Source: Rhodoferax sp. WC2427
GTDB lineage: Bacteria; Pseudomonadota; Gammaproteobacteria; Burkholderiales; Burkholderiaceae_C
Assembly: GCF_040822085.1 (NCBI RefSeq)
Contig: NZ_CP162006.1
Location: 1,364,001-1,428,000, forward strand
Direction of reading: 5' to 3'
DNA length: 64,000 nucleotides
Both the position numbers and the translations under genes were made by a program. Below the pieces are notes generated by a model. It saw only the letters and a program-made list of their open reading frames with translations, made no database searches and was not told the DNA's origin. Below, piece by piece: positions 24,062 to 32,639 of this stretch (position 1 is the stretch's first letter; every line of letters starts with the position of its first letter).

Positions 24062-24988
24062 TCAAAATGCGATTTGGGCAGACACATAGCCACCGGTCTG
24101 TTTGCGGCCCGCCACCAGGGCGGGGGCGATGCGGCCCAGGTCCACGTAGGCCAGGGTCAGCGATAAATGCTTGCTGGGGGCCCAGGCCACAAACAGGTCC
24201 TTCCAGCTGTCTTCGCGCAGCGCGCCCGAATTGGCACCGAACACGGCGTTGCCCACCGGCTCCAGGTTGTTGGGTTTGAAGCGCACTTCCGCGCCGATGG
24301 CGAGGTCCTTGCGCAGCAGGTAGGCCACCGAAAATTCCGGCACCAGCCGGGTCTTGTTCTGGCCCAGCGCTCCGCCAAAACCCAGCAGGCCGTTCTGGTT
24401 GGCCTGGGTGGCGCGCAGGGTGCCGTTGACCAGCAGGCCCTGGCCCAGAAGCAGCTTGGTGGCGCTCAGATACACGTCGGTACCGGTGGTTTTGGCCCCC
24501 AGGGCCGATAGCACCGGCTCCATGCTGCCGGCATGCACGCGCTTGTGCTGCAGGCCCACGGCAATTTGCGGCACCCAGGTATCGCTGTTGAGCACGGCAT
24601 CGCCTGCCACCCGCAGCTTGGCACCGAAGATGTCCATCTTGATGTGCTGTCCGGGGGTAACGCCAAAACCGGCCAGCGCCGAGGTGGGCCCGGCGTTGAA
24701 GTCCTGCTGGGCCAGTGACAGCTCGAACCGGTCGTGGATGCCCAGCACTGCGCCCGCCACGTTCAAGGCGTAGTCGCGGGTGTGCACGCGGGTGAGGGCG
24801 GCGCTGGCCCCGATCTCATGCGCGGTGGCATTGCTGCCCACCACCGCCCACGGGGTCAGCCCGCCACCGGCGGCGCCGTCGATGCTGCTGACACCGCCGG
24901 TCAGCAGCAGTTTGCCGGTGTCGGCCAGCGTCCAGGGGCTGCACAAGGCCAAGGTTGCGGCGGCAAGTGCAGAGGCGGATACACGCAT
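24062..24988 (-). CDS. DUF3034 exported protein
   Basis: 308 residues with a signal peptide (MRVSASALAAATLALCSPWTLA) and a body of amphipathic strands that looks like an outer-membrane barrel. It keeps the DUF3034 landmarks I know: KLLLTGGVSSIDGAAGGGLTPWAV, RFELSLAQQDF, GDAVLNSDTWVPQIAVGLQ, YLSATKLLLGQGLLVNGTLR, ATQANQNGLLGFGG and a final aromatic residue. GAGGAG precedes the ATG at 24988. It is co-transcribed with the truncated hemoglobin gene, an arrangement I believe recurs in betaproteobacteria. Its function is unknown; a role linked to nitrogen oxides or oxygen is only an inference from the neighbour. Confidence 0.78.
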   Translation of the reverse strand: MRVSASALAAATLALCSPWTLADTGKLLLTGGVSSIDGAAGGGLTPWAVVGSNATAHEIGASAALTRVHTRDYALNVAGAVLGIHDRFELSLAQQDFNAGPTSALAGFGVTPGQHIKMDIFGAKLRVAGDAVLNSDTWVPQIAVGLQHKRVHAGSMEPVLSALGAKTTGTDVYLSATKLLLGQGLLVNGTLRATQANQNGLLGFGGALGQNKTRLVPEFSVAYLLRKDLAIGAEVRFKPNNLEPVGNAVFGANSGALREDSWKDLFVAWAPSKHLSLTLAYVDLGRIAPALVAGRKQTGGYVSAQIAF

Positions 24989-25135
24989 AAAAACTCCTCG
25001 GGGATGGGGCAAGGGCGTACACATGGATATGTAACGCAAAAGTCTAAATCTACACATTCAGATACGCCGAAAATACCTTAAAAACAGGGTGCTTCGCGAT
25101 TCGGCTTTTCGATAATTTCAACCAGGACACTCTCC

Positions 25136-26770
25136 ATGCACTACCCCTGGCAAGCCCATTACCCCCCAGGTATGCCCACCGCCATCGACACCACGGGCCT
25201 GCCCACGGTGGTAGCCCTGCTGGAACACAGCTTTGCCGCCCACCGGGACAGCGATGCCTACGTGTTCATGGGCCACGCGCTGCGCTACGGCGACGTAGAT
25301 GCCTTGTCCAGGGCGCTGGCCGCCTGGCTGCAAGACCAACCGCTGGCCCAGGGCGACTGCGTGGCCATCATGCTGCCCAACCTGCTGAGCTTCCCCGTGG
25401 CCATGGCGGCGGTGCTGCGCGCCGGGTTTGTGGCGGTCAACATCAACCCGCTGTACACCCCGCGCGAGCTGCAGCACCAGCTGCAGGACTCTGGCGCCAA
25501 GGCCATCGTCATCCTGGACCGCTTTGTGCCCACGCTGGATGCCATCGTCGCCCACACCGATGTGGCCACCGTGCTGGTGGCCGCAGGCACCGACCTGCTG
25601 GGCCTGCCCGCCGGAGCCGTGCTGCCCGCGCTGGCCGAGGGCGGCAGCAGCTTTGTCGATGCCCTGGTGCAAGGCCGCAGCCTGCCCTACCTCCGCCCCG
25701 TGCTGCAGCCCAGCGACCCGGCGGTGCTGCAGTACACCGGCGGCACCACCGGGGTGAGCAAGGGGGCCACGCTGCTGCACCGCACGCTGGTGGCCAATGT
25801 GCTGGCCTCCGAGGCCTGGATGGCGCCGGGCCTGCAGCGCCATGCCCGCAGCACCCCGTTCACCATCGTCTGCGCGCTGCCGCTGTACCACGTGTTTGCG
25901 TTTGTGGTCTGCAGCCTGCTGGGCATGCGGGCCGGGGCGCGCAACATCCTCATCCCGAATCCGCGCGACCAGACGGCCATGATTGCGCTTCTGAAGCCCT
26001 ACAAGCTGCATATGTTCCCGGCGGTCAACACCTTGTTTGGCGCACTGCTGCAGCACCCCGACTTTGCGCAGCTGGACTTCAGCGAGCTGTGCATCAGCAA
26101 CGGCGGCGGCAGCCCGGTGCAGGCCGCCGTGGCCCGGCGCTGGCTGGAGGTGACCGGCTGCCCCATCACCGAGGGCTATGGCCTGTCGGAAACCGCCGCC
26201 GCCGTGGTCTGCAACCGCACCGATTCCGAGGTGTTTACCGGCGACATCGGGCTGCCCATGCCCGGCGTGCACGTGCGCATGCTGGACGATGCTGGCCAGG
26301 ACGTGCCCCCGGGCCAGCCCGGTGAAATTGCCATCCGCGGCCCGCAGGTGATGGCCGGGTACTGGCGACGTCCCGGGGACACCGCCGCCGCCTTCACCGC
26401 CGACGGCTATTTCCTGAGCGGCGACGTCGGGGTGATGGATGCCCAGGGCCGCATCCGCATCATCGACCGCAAAAAGGACATGGTGCTGGTCAGCGGCTTC
26501 AAGGTCTACCCCGCCGAGATCGAAGCCGTGCTGGCCCGCCACCCCGGGGTGCTGGAGTGCGCGGTGGTGGGCGTGCACGATGCGGCCACCGGCGAGGCGG
26601 TGCGGGCGTTTGTGGTGCGCAAAGACCCGGCGCTTTCTGAGGCCGATGTGCTGGCCTTTTGTGCCGAGCAGTTCACCGCCTACAAGCGCCCGCGCAGCGT
26701 GGAATTTCTCGACGTGCTACCCAAGTCCGCGCTGGGCAAGGTCTTACGCCGCGAGCTGCGGACGATCTAG
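25136..26770 (+). CDS. fadD: Acyl-CoA ligase, FadD-type
   Basis: A 544-residue adenylate-forming enzyme. The phosphate-binding loop YTGGTTGVSKGA is at about 200-211, followed by LPLYHVFAF, the adenine-binding EGYGLSET, DxGYFLSGDVG, and the hinge/C-terminal catalytic lysine region ending PKSALGKVLRREL. It activates fatty or aryl acids to CoA thioesters through an acyl-AMP; the PLYHVFAF and length best fit long-chain acyl-CoA synthetase. It is monocistronic, divergent from the DUF3034 gene, and its TAG stop overlaps that of dinB on the opposite strand. Chain-length preference cannot be read from sequence. Confidence 0.85.
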   Translation: MHYPWQAHYPPGMPTAIDTTGLPTVVALLEHSFAAHRDSDAYVFMGHALRYGDVDALSRALAAWLQDQPLAQGDCVAIMLPNLLSFPVAMAAVLRAGFVAVNINPLYTPRELQHQLQDSGAKAIVILDRFVPTLDAIVAHTDVATVLVAAGTDLLGLPAGAVLPALAEGGSSFVDALVQGRSLPYLRPVLQPSDPAVLQYTGGTTGVSKGATLLHRTLVANVLASEAWMAPGLQRHARSTPFTIVCALPLYHVFAFVVCSLLGMRAGARNILIPNPRDQTAMIALLKPYKLHMFPAVNTLFGALLQHPDFAQLDFSELCISNGGGSPVQAAVARRWLEVTGCPITEGYGLSETAAAVVCNRTDSEVFTGDIGLPMPGVHVRMLDDAGQDVPPGQPGEIAIRGPQVMAGYWRRPGDTAAAFTADGYFLSGDVGVMDAQGRIRIIDRKKDMVLVSGFKVYPAEIEAVLARHPGVLECAVVGVHDAATGEAVRAFVVRKDPALSEADVLAFCAEQFTAYKRPRSVEFLDVLPKSALGKVLRRELRTI

Positions 26771-27981
26771 AAAAGCCAGCCCGTCTGCGCTTCTAAATAC
26801 ATAGCTGCTTGTGCTGATGGAATGAGCGCAGAGGCTGTATTTCCTTCTGAGCCGGCTTTCGCCAGCGAACCCACCCGTACGCCCAGCAGCCGCAGGCGTT
26901 TGTCCAGCGGCGCGCGCTTCAGGCACTGCCCGGCGGCCTGGCGGATGGTTTTGGCATCGGCCGTGGGGTGGATGATCGTGTGGTCGCGGGTGGCGGCCTT
27001 GAAGTCGTCATAGCGCAGCTTGATGCCGATGGTTTTGCCCACATAGCCCTTGCGCTGCAGATCAGCGGCCACCTGCTCGCACAGCCGGGTAAACACCGCG
27101 CCCAGCTCGGCCCGGTCGTGCACCGCGTGCAGGTCGCGCTCAAAAGTGGTTTCGCGGCTCATGGACACGGGTTCGCTCTCGGTGACCACCGGGCGGTCGT
27201 CGCGCCCGTGGGCCGAGGCATGCATCCACGCCCCCGTGGCCTTGCCAAAGTGCGCCACCAGCCACTGCGGGTCGGCCGCGGCCAGGTCGCCAATGGTGTG
27301 GATGCCCAGTGCCGTCAGCTTCTCACCGGCTTTGGGGCCAATGCCGTTGATCTTGCGGCAGGACAGCGGCCAGACCAGGGTTTGCAGGTCGTCCGGCCCA
27401 ACGATGGAAATGCCATTGGGCTTGTTGAATTCGCTGGCCATCTTGGCGATCAACTTGTTGGGGGCCACGCCCACCGAACAGGTCAGCCCGGTCGCGTCCA
27501 GCACCGCCTTCTGGATCAGCCGCGCCAGCACCCGCCCGCCCTCGCGCTGCCCGCCGGGCACCTCGGTAAAGTCCAGGTAGATCTCGTCCACCCCCCGGTC
27601 TTCCATCTGCGGCACGATCTCCTGCGCGATGGCCTTGAACTGGCGCGAATAGCGGCGGATTTCCTCAAAATCGACGGGCAGCAAAATCGCCTGCGGGCAC
27701 AGCTTGGCCGCCTTCATCAGCCCCATCGCCGACCCCACCCCAAACTGCCGCGCCGCATAGGTGGCCGTGGTGATCACCCCGCGCCCCACGTAGTCCTTGA
27801 GCTTGGGAAATGCGTCCACGGCAATCTCCGCCAGCACCTGCCCCGCCAGCGCTTCGTCCTCCTTGCGCCGCCCCCCACCAATCACCACCGGCAGGCCCTT
27901 GAGCTGCGGATAGCGCAGCAGCTCCACGGAGGCGTAAAACGCGTCCATGTCGAGGTGGGCGATACGGCGGGGGCTGTGCAT
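26767..27981 (-). CDS. dinB: DNA polymerase IV
   Basis: A 404-residue Y-family polymerase. Catalytic carboxylates are Asp11 (HLDMDAFYASVE), Asp132 and Glu133 (VDEIYLDF); the thumb HhH motif (CRKINGIGPKAGEKL) and little-finger domain follow. It carries out translesion synthesis. Relative to E. coli it has an insertion around residues 38-65 (RRKEDEALAGQ...). The last twenty-odd residues (ASALIPSAQAAMYLEAQTG and WLF) are encoded by a copy of the dispersed repeat. The terminal QTGWLF might serve as the beta-clamp-binding peptide. Its stop shares CTAG with the convergent fadD stop. Confidence 0.93.
   Translation of the reverse strand: MHSPRRIAHLDMDAFYASVELLRYPQLKGLPVVIGGGRRKEDEALAGQVLAEIAVDAFPKLKDYVGRGVITTATYAARQFGVGSAMGLMKAAKLCPQAILLPVDFEEIRRYSRQFKAIAQEIVPQMEDRGVDEIYLDFTEVPGGQREGGRVLARLIQKAVLDATGLTCSVGVAPNKLIAKMASEFNKPNGISIVGPDDLQTLVWPLSCRKINGIGPKAGEKLTALGIHTIGDLAAADPQWLVAHFGKATGAWMHASAHGRDDRPVVTESEPVSMSRETTFERDLHAVHDRAELGAVFTRLCEQVAADLQRKGYVGKTIGIKLRYDDFKAATRDHTIIHPTADAKTIRQAAGQCLKRAPLDKRLRLLGVRVGSLAKAGSEGNTASALIPSAQAAMYLEAQTGWLF
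26791..26842 (+). repeat. Dispersed repeat, copy 6 (forward), inside the dinB 3' end
   Basis: CATAGCTGCTTGTGCTGATGG and AATGAGCGCAGAGGC match the repeat consensus. It lies wholly within the dinB coding sequence, read in the antisense orientation. Confidence 0.7.
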
Positions 27982-28237
27982 TTAAACAGTGTAAGGCGGT
28001 TTTGCAGCGCTCTGTTCCATGCACCTCGAGAAAGCCTTTGATCTCCGGCGCTGCAACTGCCCACCCCGGCCAGACCTACGCATAAAAAATCGACTCCAGT
28101 GCAGACCAACTTTTTCGGTGCCAAGGCTATAGTGCAAAGCAAGAATCCGCTCGGGCACCTGGTGGGGTATCCGGGTCGATGGAAGCGAAACCAGGGCTGT
28201 ACAGAAACCTGTCGTGGCATCACTGGAGGGTGCAAGC

Positions 28238-28603
28238 ATGATGCGCATTGCCAACATCGTCGTCGATGCCCGTTACCTGGAACGGTACAGGGCCGCCCTC
28301 CAGGAGGGGATCGAGGCCGCCATCAGGCTTGAACCCGGTGTTCTGGGCCTGCATGCCGTTTCATCGATAGAAGACCCGGCACGCTTCACCATCCTGGAGG
28401 TCTACGCAGACCAGGCGGCGTACGAGGCGCACCTGAAGACACCGCACTTCCTCACGTACAAGAACGCCACACAAGACATGGTCACATCGCTGGAACTGGT
28501 CGATGTGGTGCCATTGATTCCGGGTATGGCGTTCAACGGGGCTGAAGCATCCACAAAAACACCTGGGAGCCCTCCCCATGCCACCCGAACTACAGGCTTT
28601 TGA
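28238..28603 (+). CDS. Antibiotic biosynthesis monooxygenase (ABM) family protein
   Basis: About 121 residues. The ferredoxin-like ABM fold is indicated by RIANIVVDARYLERYRAALQ, EPGVLGLHAV, FTILEVYADQAAYEAHLKTPHF and a closing strand. These small dimeric proteins act as quinol monooxygenases or degrade haem or polyketides. GGAGGG lies before the tandem ATGATG at 28238-28243, which sets the start. The C-terminal tail overlaps the next gene by 26 bases. Substrate unknown. Confidence 0.78.
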   Translation: MMRIANIVVDARYLERYRAALQEGIEAAIRLEPGVLGLHAVSSIEDPARFTILEVYADQAAYEAHLKTPHFLTYKNATQDMVTSLELVDVVPLIPGMAFNGAEASTKTPGSPPHATRTTGF

Positions 28604-28985
28604 CCACATCCACGTGTACGTGACCGACCGGGCCCAGGCCGAGGCCTGGTACCGCCGGGTGCTGGGGCTGCATCGGAGCCCGGGGCTGGAATTCTGGGCC
28701 ACCGGCGGCGGACCGCTGACGGTCCAGAACGACACAGGCACGGTCCAGATTGCGTTGTTCGAGCGTCCGGCGCAGCCTTGCCGCTCCGTGGTGGCCATTC
28801 GGGTGGGTGGGGCCCAGTACCTGGCTTGGAAGGCGTACCTGGAAGAGGCCATGCCGGGAGCGGTGAGCGAGCAGGACCACGAGGCATCCATGTCCCTGTA
28901 TTTCCGGGACCCTGACGGCAATCCGTATGAGTTGACCACCTACGAACTCGCGGGGAGCAAGCCGAGTGCGGAAAGTGCGACTTAA
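28578..28985 (+). CDS. VOC-superfamily (glyoxalase/dioxygenase-like) protein 1
   Basis: 135 residues of the vicinal-oxygen-chelate fold: FDHIHVYVTDRAQAEAWYRRVLGL at the start, a second module ending in FRDPDGNPYELTTYE. The conserved metal positions appear as His10 and the final Glu. It overlaps the monooxygenase gene and is likely translated with it. VOC proteins include glyoxalases, ring-cleaving dioxygenases and fosfomycin or bleomycin resistance proteins; the substrate here cannot be told. Confidence 0.8.
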   Translation: MPPELQAFDHIHVYVTDRAQAEAWYRRVLGLHRSPGLEFWATGGGPLTVQNDTGTVQIALFERPAQPCRSVVAIRVGGAQYLAWKAYLEEAMPGAVSEQDHEASMSLYFRDPDGNPYELTTYELAGSKPSAESAT

Positions 28986-29093
28986 CCGGTTCGTTTGGTT
29001 TGGAGCGCCAACTGCGCAGCCTGGGCCTGGTTCGGGCGCAGGCCGGGTAAGCTGTAGGCCCCACCATCCACCCACTTCTGCACGAGGTTCCCC

Positions 29094-29471
29094 ATGGTCT
29101 TTGATCACATCGGATTCAACGTTTCGGATTTCCCCAAGGCGCGAGAATTCCTGCTGCGGGCGCTGCAGCCTTTGGGCATAGCGATCACCATGGAAGGCGA
29201 GGGCTGGGCCATGGTGGGGCGCCAAGGCGAGGGCAATTTCTGGTTCGGCGCTTTCGGTGCCAGCCCGGGGCCGATACACCTGGCTTTTGCGGCGAAGAAT
29301 CGCGAGCAGGTGCGGCAGTTTTACGCAGCGGCCCTGGCCGCCGGGGGCCAGGACAACGGCGGCCCGGGGCTGCGGCCGCAGTACCACCCCCACTACTACG
29401 GCGCTTTTGTGATCGGGCCGGACGGGCACAACTTCGAGGCCGTCTGCCATGCGCCTGAGGGCGATTCCTGA
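29094..29471 (+). CDS. VOC-superfamily protein 2
   Basis: 125 residues beginning MVFDHIGFNVSDFPKAREFLLRAL and ending in a HYYGAFVIGPDGHNFEAVCH module. That is a complete single-domain VOC protein with His5, a central His and Glu near the end as probable metal ligands. It lies 108 bases after VOC protein 1 and may belong to the same unit. GAGGTT before the ATG is a fair ribosome site. Function unspecified; gamma-glutamyl or lactoylglutathione-type lyase activity is one option. Confidence 0.8.
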   Translation: MVFDHIGFNVSDFPKAREFLLRALQPLGIAITMEGEGWAMVGRQGEGNFWFGAFGASPGPIHLAFAAKNREQVRQFYAAALAAGGQDNGGPGLRPQYHPHYYGAFVIGPDGHNFEAVCHAPEGDS

Positions 29472-29488
29472 CCGCTGGGGTGCTGAAT

Positions 29489-29552
29489 GCTCCTGTTTTA
29501 AGAGTAAAAAACAGGAGCTGCTCACGCCCATTCCATAAGCGCAGAGGGCCAT
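29489..29552 (+). repeat. Dispersed repeat, copy 7 (forward), with a replaced left stem
   Basis: The left arm is GCTCCTGTTTT pairing with AAAACAGGAGC, a different sequence from the usual GCTAC/GTAGC but still a perfect stem. It is followed by the standard TGCTCACGCCCATTCCATAA and GCGCAGAGGGCC. It lies between convergent genes. Confidence 0.72.
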
Positions 29553-29603
29553 TTGGGTACCCAAAAAATGGCCTGAAAATGCGAAAAGGCGTAAAACCCC
29601 GTT

Positions 29604-30995
29604 TCAGCCCGCCAACGTCAGCGCCAGCCGGTTGTGCCGCTCTACCAGCGGCCCCAGCGCCACCGTCACCAGCTGCCCCTGCCGTACCACCACCCGCCCG
29701 TTGACCACGGTGTAGGCCGCCTGCGCGCTGGCGCACAGGAGCAGGCTGCCGACGGGGTCGTGCACGGCGCCGCCCGCGAAGGGCAGGGTGCGCTGGTCGA
29801 ACAGGGCCAGGTCGGCGCACATGCCGGGGGCGAGGTGGCCGATGTCGCTGCGGCCCAGCACGTCGGCGCCGCCGCGGGTGGCGATCTCTAGTGCGTTGCG
29901 CACGGTCATTTCAGCCGGGCCGTGGTCGCAGCCGAAGGGTTCTAAGGATCTACCCACACGCGCCAGCAGCAGCGCCTGGCGGGCTTCGTTGAGCATGTGG
30001 CCGGCATCGTTGCTGGCGCTGCCGTCCACGCCCAGGCCCACGGGCACACCGGCGTCCAGCATTTTGCGGATGGGGGCGATGCCGCTGGCCAGGCGCATAT
30101 TGCTGCAGGGGCAGTGGGCCACGCCGGTGCGGGTGGCGGCAAACAGGCCGATGCCTGCGGTGTCGAGCTTGACGCAGTGGGCGTGCCACACGTCCGGACC
30201 GAGCCAGCCCAGGTCCTGGGCGTATTCGGTGGGGGTGCAGTTGAATTTTTCGCGGGTGTAGGCGATGTCGTGGTCGTTCTCGGCCAGGTGGGTGTGCAGG
30301 CGGGCCCCCAGGCTGCGCGCCAGGCTGGCGGATTCGCGCATCAGGTCGCGGCTGACGCTGAAGGGGGAGCAGGGGGCCAGGGCCACCTGGGTCATCGCGC
30401 CATGGCGGGTGTCGTGGTAGCGGGTGATGAGGCGCTGGCTATCGCGCAGGATGGCGTCTTCGCGTTCGACCACGCTGTCGGGCGGCAGGCCGCCCTGGCT
30501 GGCGCCCACGCTCATGCTGCCCCGGGTGGCGGTGAAGCGCATGCCGATGTCCAGCGCGGCGGCGATGCTGTCGTCGAGCTGCACGCCGTTGGGGTAGATG
30601 TAGAGGTGGTCGCTGCTGGTGGTGCAGCCCGAGAGCAGCAGCTCGGCCATGGCGACCTGGGTGGAGACGTGGACCATCTCGGGCGTGAGCCCGGCCCAGA
30701 TCGGGTACAGGCCGCGCAGCCAGCCGAACAGCTCGGCGTTTTGCACCTGGGAAATAGCCCGCGTGAGGCTCTGGTACATGTGGTGGTGGGTGTTGACCAG
30801 GCCGGGGATGGCGACGTGGCCGGTGGCATCGATCACCTCGTCGGCGCTGTGCAGCAGGGCCGGGGGCAGGTCGGCGGCGCTGCCCAGTGATTCGATGGTG
30901 CCGTCGCGGATGAACACCCAGCCCTGGCGCAGCTCGCGGCGGGTGGCGTCCAGGGTGGCGATGCAGTCGGCGTTGTGGATCAGCAGGGAAGGCAT
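29604..30995 (-). CDS. 8-oxoguanine deaminase-like amidohydrolase
   Basis: A 463-residue cytosine-deaminase/TrzN-type amidohydrolase. Metal ligands are visible in NTHHHMYQS (His70 and His72), THLAEND, WHAHCVKL and LGVDGSASND. The combination WLRGLYPIWAGL, TSSDHLYIYPNG, RFTATRGSMSVGASQGGLPP and PCSPFSVS matches 8-oxoguanine deaminases, which convert 8-oxoguanine to urate in purine salvage or catabolism. GGAG precedes the ATG at 30995. No xanthine dehydrogenase or uricase gene is nearby. Hydroxyatrazine-type hydrolases are the main alternative, but these sequence blocks favour the purine substrate. Confidence 0.82.
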   Translation of the reverse strand: MPSLLIHNADCIATLDATRRELRQGWVFIRDGTIESLGSAADLPPALLHSADEVIDATGHVAIPGLVNTHHHMYQSLTRAISQVQNAELFGWLRGLYPIWAGLTPEMVHVSTQVAMAELLLSGCTTSSDHLYIYPNGVQLDDSIAAALDIGMRFTATRGSMSVGASQGGLPPDSVVEREDAILRDSQRLITRYHDTRHGAMTQVALAPCSPFSVSRDLMRESASLARSLGARLHTHLAENDHDIAYTREKFNCTPTEYAQDLGWLGPDVWHAHCVKLDTAGIGLFAATRTGVAHCPCSNMRLASGIAPIRKMLDAGVPVGLGVDGSASNDAGHMLNEARQALLLARVGRSLEPFGCDHGPAEMTVRNALEIATRGGADVLGRSDIGHLAPGMCADLALFDQRTLPFAGGAVHDPVGSLLLCASAQAAYTVVNGRVVVRQGQLVTVALGPLVERHNRLALTLAG

Positions 30996-31029
30996 GGCAG
31001 GCTCCGAATTCGGTTTCCCGGATATTACA

Positions 31030-31090
31030 TGCCAAATACGCCGCCTGCGCTTATTCCATCAGCATGAGCAGCTATAAAAACCGTAGTACA
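31030..31090 (-). repeat. Dispersed repeat, copy 8 (inverted)
   Basis: CCTGCGCTTATTCCATCAGC and ATGAGCAGCTATAAAAACCG match the reverse complement of the consensus. It lies between two minus-strand genes. Confidence 0.7.
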
Positions 31091-31097
31091 GGTGGTT

Positions 31098-31571
31098 TCA
31101 GGCCATGCGCCCGTTGGTGCCTTTGACGAAGCAGCCGGTGATGCGCCACTGCTTGTTTTTCTGCTGTTGCAGGGTGTAGACGGCCAGCCACGCCACGCCG
31201 TCGGCATCGGACATCTGCACCGGCTGCACCACCAGGTCGCCGTCGCGTTCGGGCTGCATGAAGGCCACCGAGGCCGGGCGGTAGACCACGGCGTAGTGGC
31301 CGCGCACCATGGCCATGAAGACCTCGGCCGAGGCCACCGATTTGCGCACATTGGGGGCGGCGTACGAGAAGGCTTTGGCGGCATCGTCGGCGGCAAAGGC
31401 GGCCAACTGGGCCTGGATGACACCGCGCACGTTCTTGACATCTTGCGCGCCCATCGGCGCGGCCAGGGCCGACAGCGACAGCAGCAGAGCCGCCAGGGCG
31501 GTGGTGATCCGGCGCCAGAGGGCGGCACTGTGGACGTGGAAGGGGGAATGCAAATGGGAGAGCGTGTGCAT
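31098..31571 (-). CDS. DUF4864-type exported protein
   Basis: About 157 residues with a hydrophobic export signal (TTALAALLLSLSALA) after a histidine-rich start. The mature part (VRGVIQAQLAAFAADDAAKAFSYAAPNVR, YAVVYRPASVAFM, QQKNKQWRITGCFV) has the NTF2-like pattern of DUF4864 proteins. AAAGGACGG lies before the ATG at 31571; the upstream in-frame start at 31604 would place the signal too far inside. Function is unknown. It is probably monocistronic, 90 bases from the YihY gene that ends downstream. Confidence 0.72.
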   Translation of the reverse strand: MHTLSHLHSPFHVHSAALWRRITTALAALLLSLSALAAPMGAQDVKNVRGVIQAQLAAFAADDAAKAFSYAAPNVRKSVASAEVFMAMVRGHYAVVYRPASVAFMQPERDGDLVVQPVQMSDADGVAWLAVYTLQQQKNKQWRITGCFVKGTNGRMA

Positions 31572-31661
31572 GGCGACCGTCCTTTCAGAATGGCCACGCG
31601 GCAAGTGGCCACCCTATTCTCAACCTACGCCGCTAAAAAGCCAGTGCCTGCGGAGCAATAA

Positions 31662-32570
31662 CTACGGGCGCTGTGGTGGCTCTTCCAGGGCGGTGCCCGG
31701 CGGTGCGGCGCAGTCTTTGCGCGAACCGAAGGCATTGGCGTAGCACCAGGTGAATTCGGCCCCGACCAGGAAGATTTGCGCCGAGTAGTACACCCACACC
31801 AGCATCACCACCAGCGAACCCGCCGCGCCGAAGGCCGAGGCCACGCCGCTGCGGCCCACGTACAGGCCGATCAGCGACTTGCCCATGGTGAACAGCAGCG
31901 CGGTGAAAACCGAGCCAATCCACACGTCCTTCCACTCCACCCGGGCGCGGGGCATGATTTTGTAGATCAGCGCAAACATGGTGGAGATCAGCACGAAGCC
32001 GCCCACGGCGTTGGCAATCGACGCCACCGCCAGCCAGCTGCCAAAAATGGGCTGCAGCCAGCGCTCGGTGACCGCCAGGACGGCGCTCACCACCAGCGAC
32101 ACCATCAGCATGAAGCCGATGGCCAGGATCATGCCAAACGACAGCAGCCGTGCGCGCAACAGGCCGACCCAGCCCGCCTGCTTGCTGTGGGCGGGTACGC
32201 GCCAGATGCGGTTCAGTGCGTCTTGCAGTTCCCCAAACACGGTGGCTGCGCCGATGAAGAGCAGCGCCACCCCGAGCAGGGTGGCGGCGATGCCTTCGCC
32301 GGGCTGGCGCACGCTGGCCAACAGCTCCTGTACCGCACCGGCCCCCTGCTCGCCCATCAAGGAGCGCAACTGCTCGGCGATCTCGCCGCGGGCGGCCTCC
32401 TCGCCAAACACCAGCCCGGCCACCGAGATGGCGATCAGCAGCAGCGGGGCCACGGAGAAAGTGGTGTAGTAGGCCAGTGCGGCCCCCATGCTGAGGGCGT
32501 AGTCGTCGACCCAGGAGTTGGCGACTTGTTTGACCAGTTTCCAATACGGGGCGAGAGAGTTCAAAGGCAT
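31662..32570 (-). CDS. YihY/BrkB-family inner-membrane protein 1
   Basis: 302 residues with about six membrane helices. Family landmarks: DDYALSMGAALAYYTTFSVAPLLLI, FGELQDALNRIW, the central polar turn before MPRARVEWKDVWIGSVFTALLF, and VMLVWVYYSAQIFLVGAEFT. The family was once annotated as ribonuclease BN, wrongly. It is now regarded as a membrane transporter-like or virulence-factor family of uncertain function. A longer paralogue is at 43928. The C-terminus is a short cytoplasmic tail rich in proline. Confidence 0.9.
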   Translation of the reverse strand: MPLNSLAPYWKLVKQVANSWVDDYALSMGAALAYYTTFSVAPLLLIAISVAGLVFGEEAARGEIAEQLRSLMGEQGAGAVQELLASVRQPGEGIAATLLGVALLFIGAATVFGELQDALNRIWRVPAHSKQAGWVGLLRARLLSFGMILAIGFMLMVSLVVSAVLAVTERWLQPIFGSWLAVASIANAVGGFVLISTMFALIYKIMPRARVEWKDVWIGSVFTALLFTMGKSLIGLYVGRSGVASAFGAAGSLVVMLVWVYYSAQIFLVGAEFTWCYANAFGSRKDCAAPPGTALEEPPQRP

Positions 32571-32639
32571 GCCTGCATCATCGCCCAGCGGGTGCGGCCG
32601 GTCTGGCAGATGCCATGCCTTTTGGGTGTCGGATGCGGC

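Noticed and set aside
28128..28133. TATAGT as a -10 box for the monooxygenase gene
   Set aside because: No acceptable -35 hexamer lies 16-18 bases upstream, and it is about 105 bases from the start.
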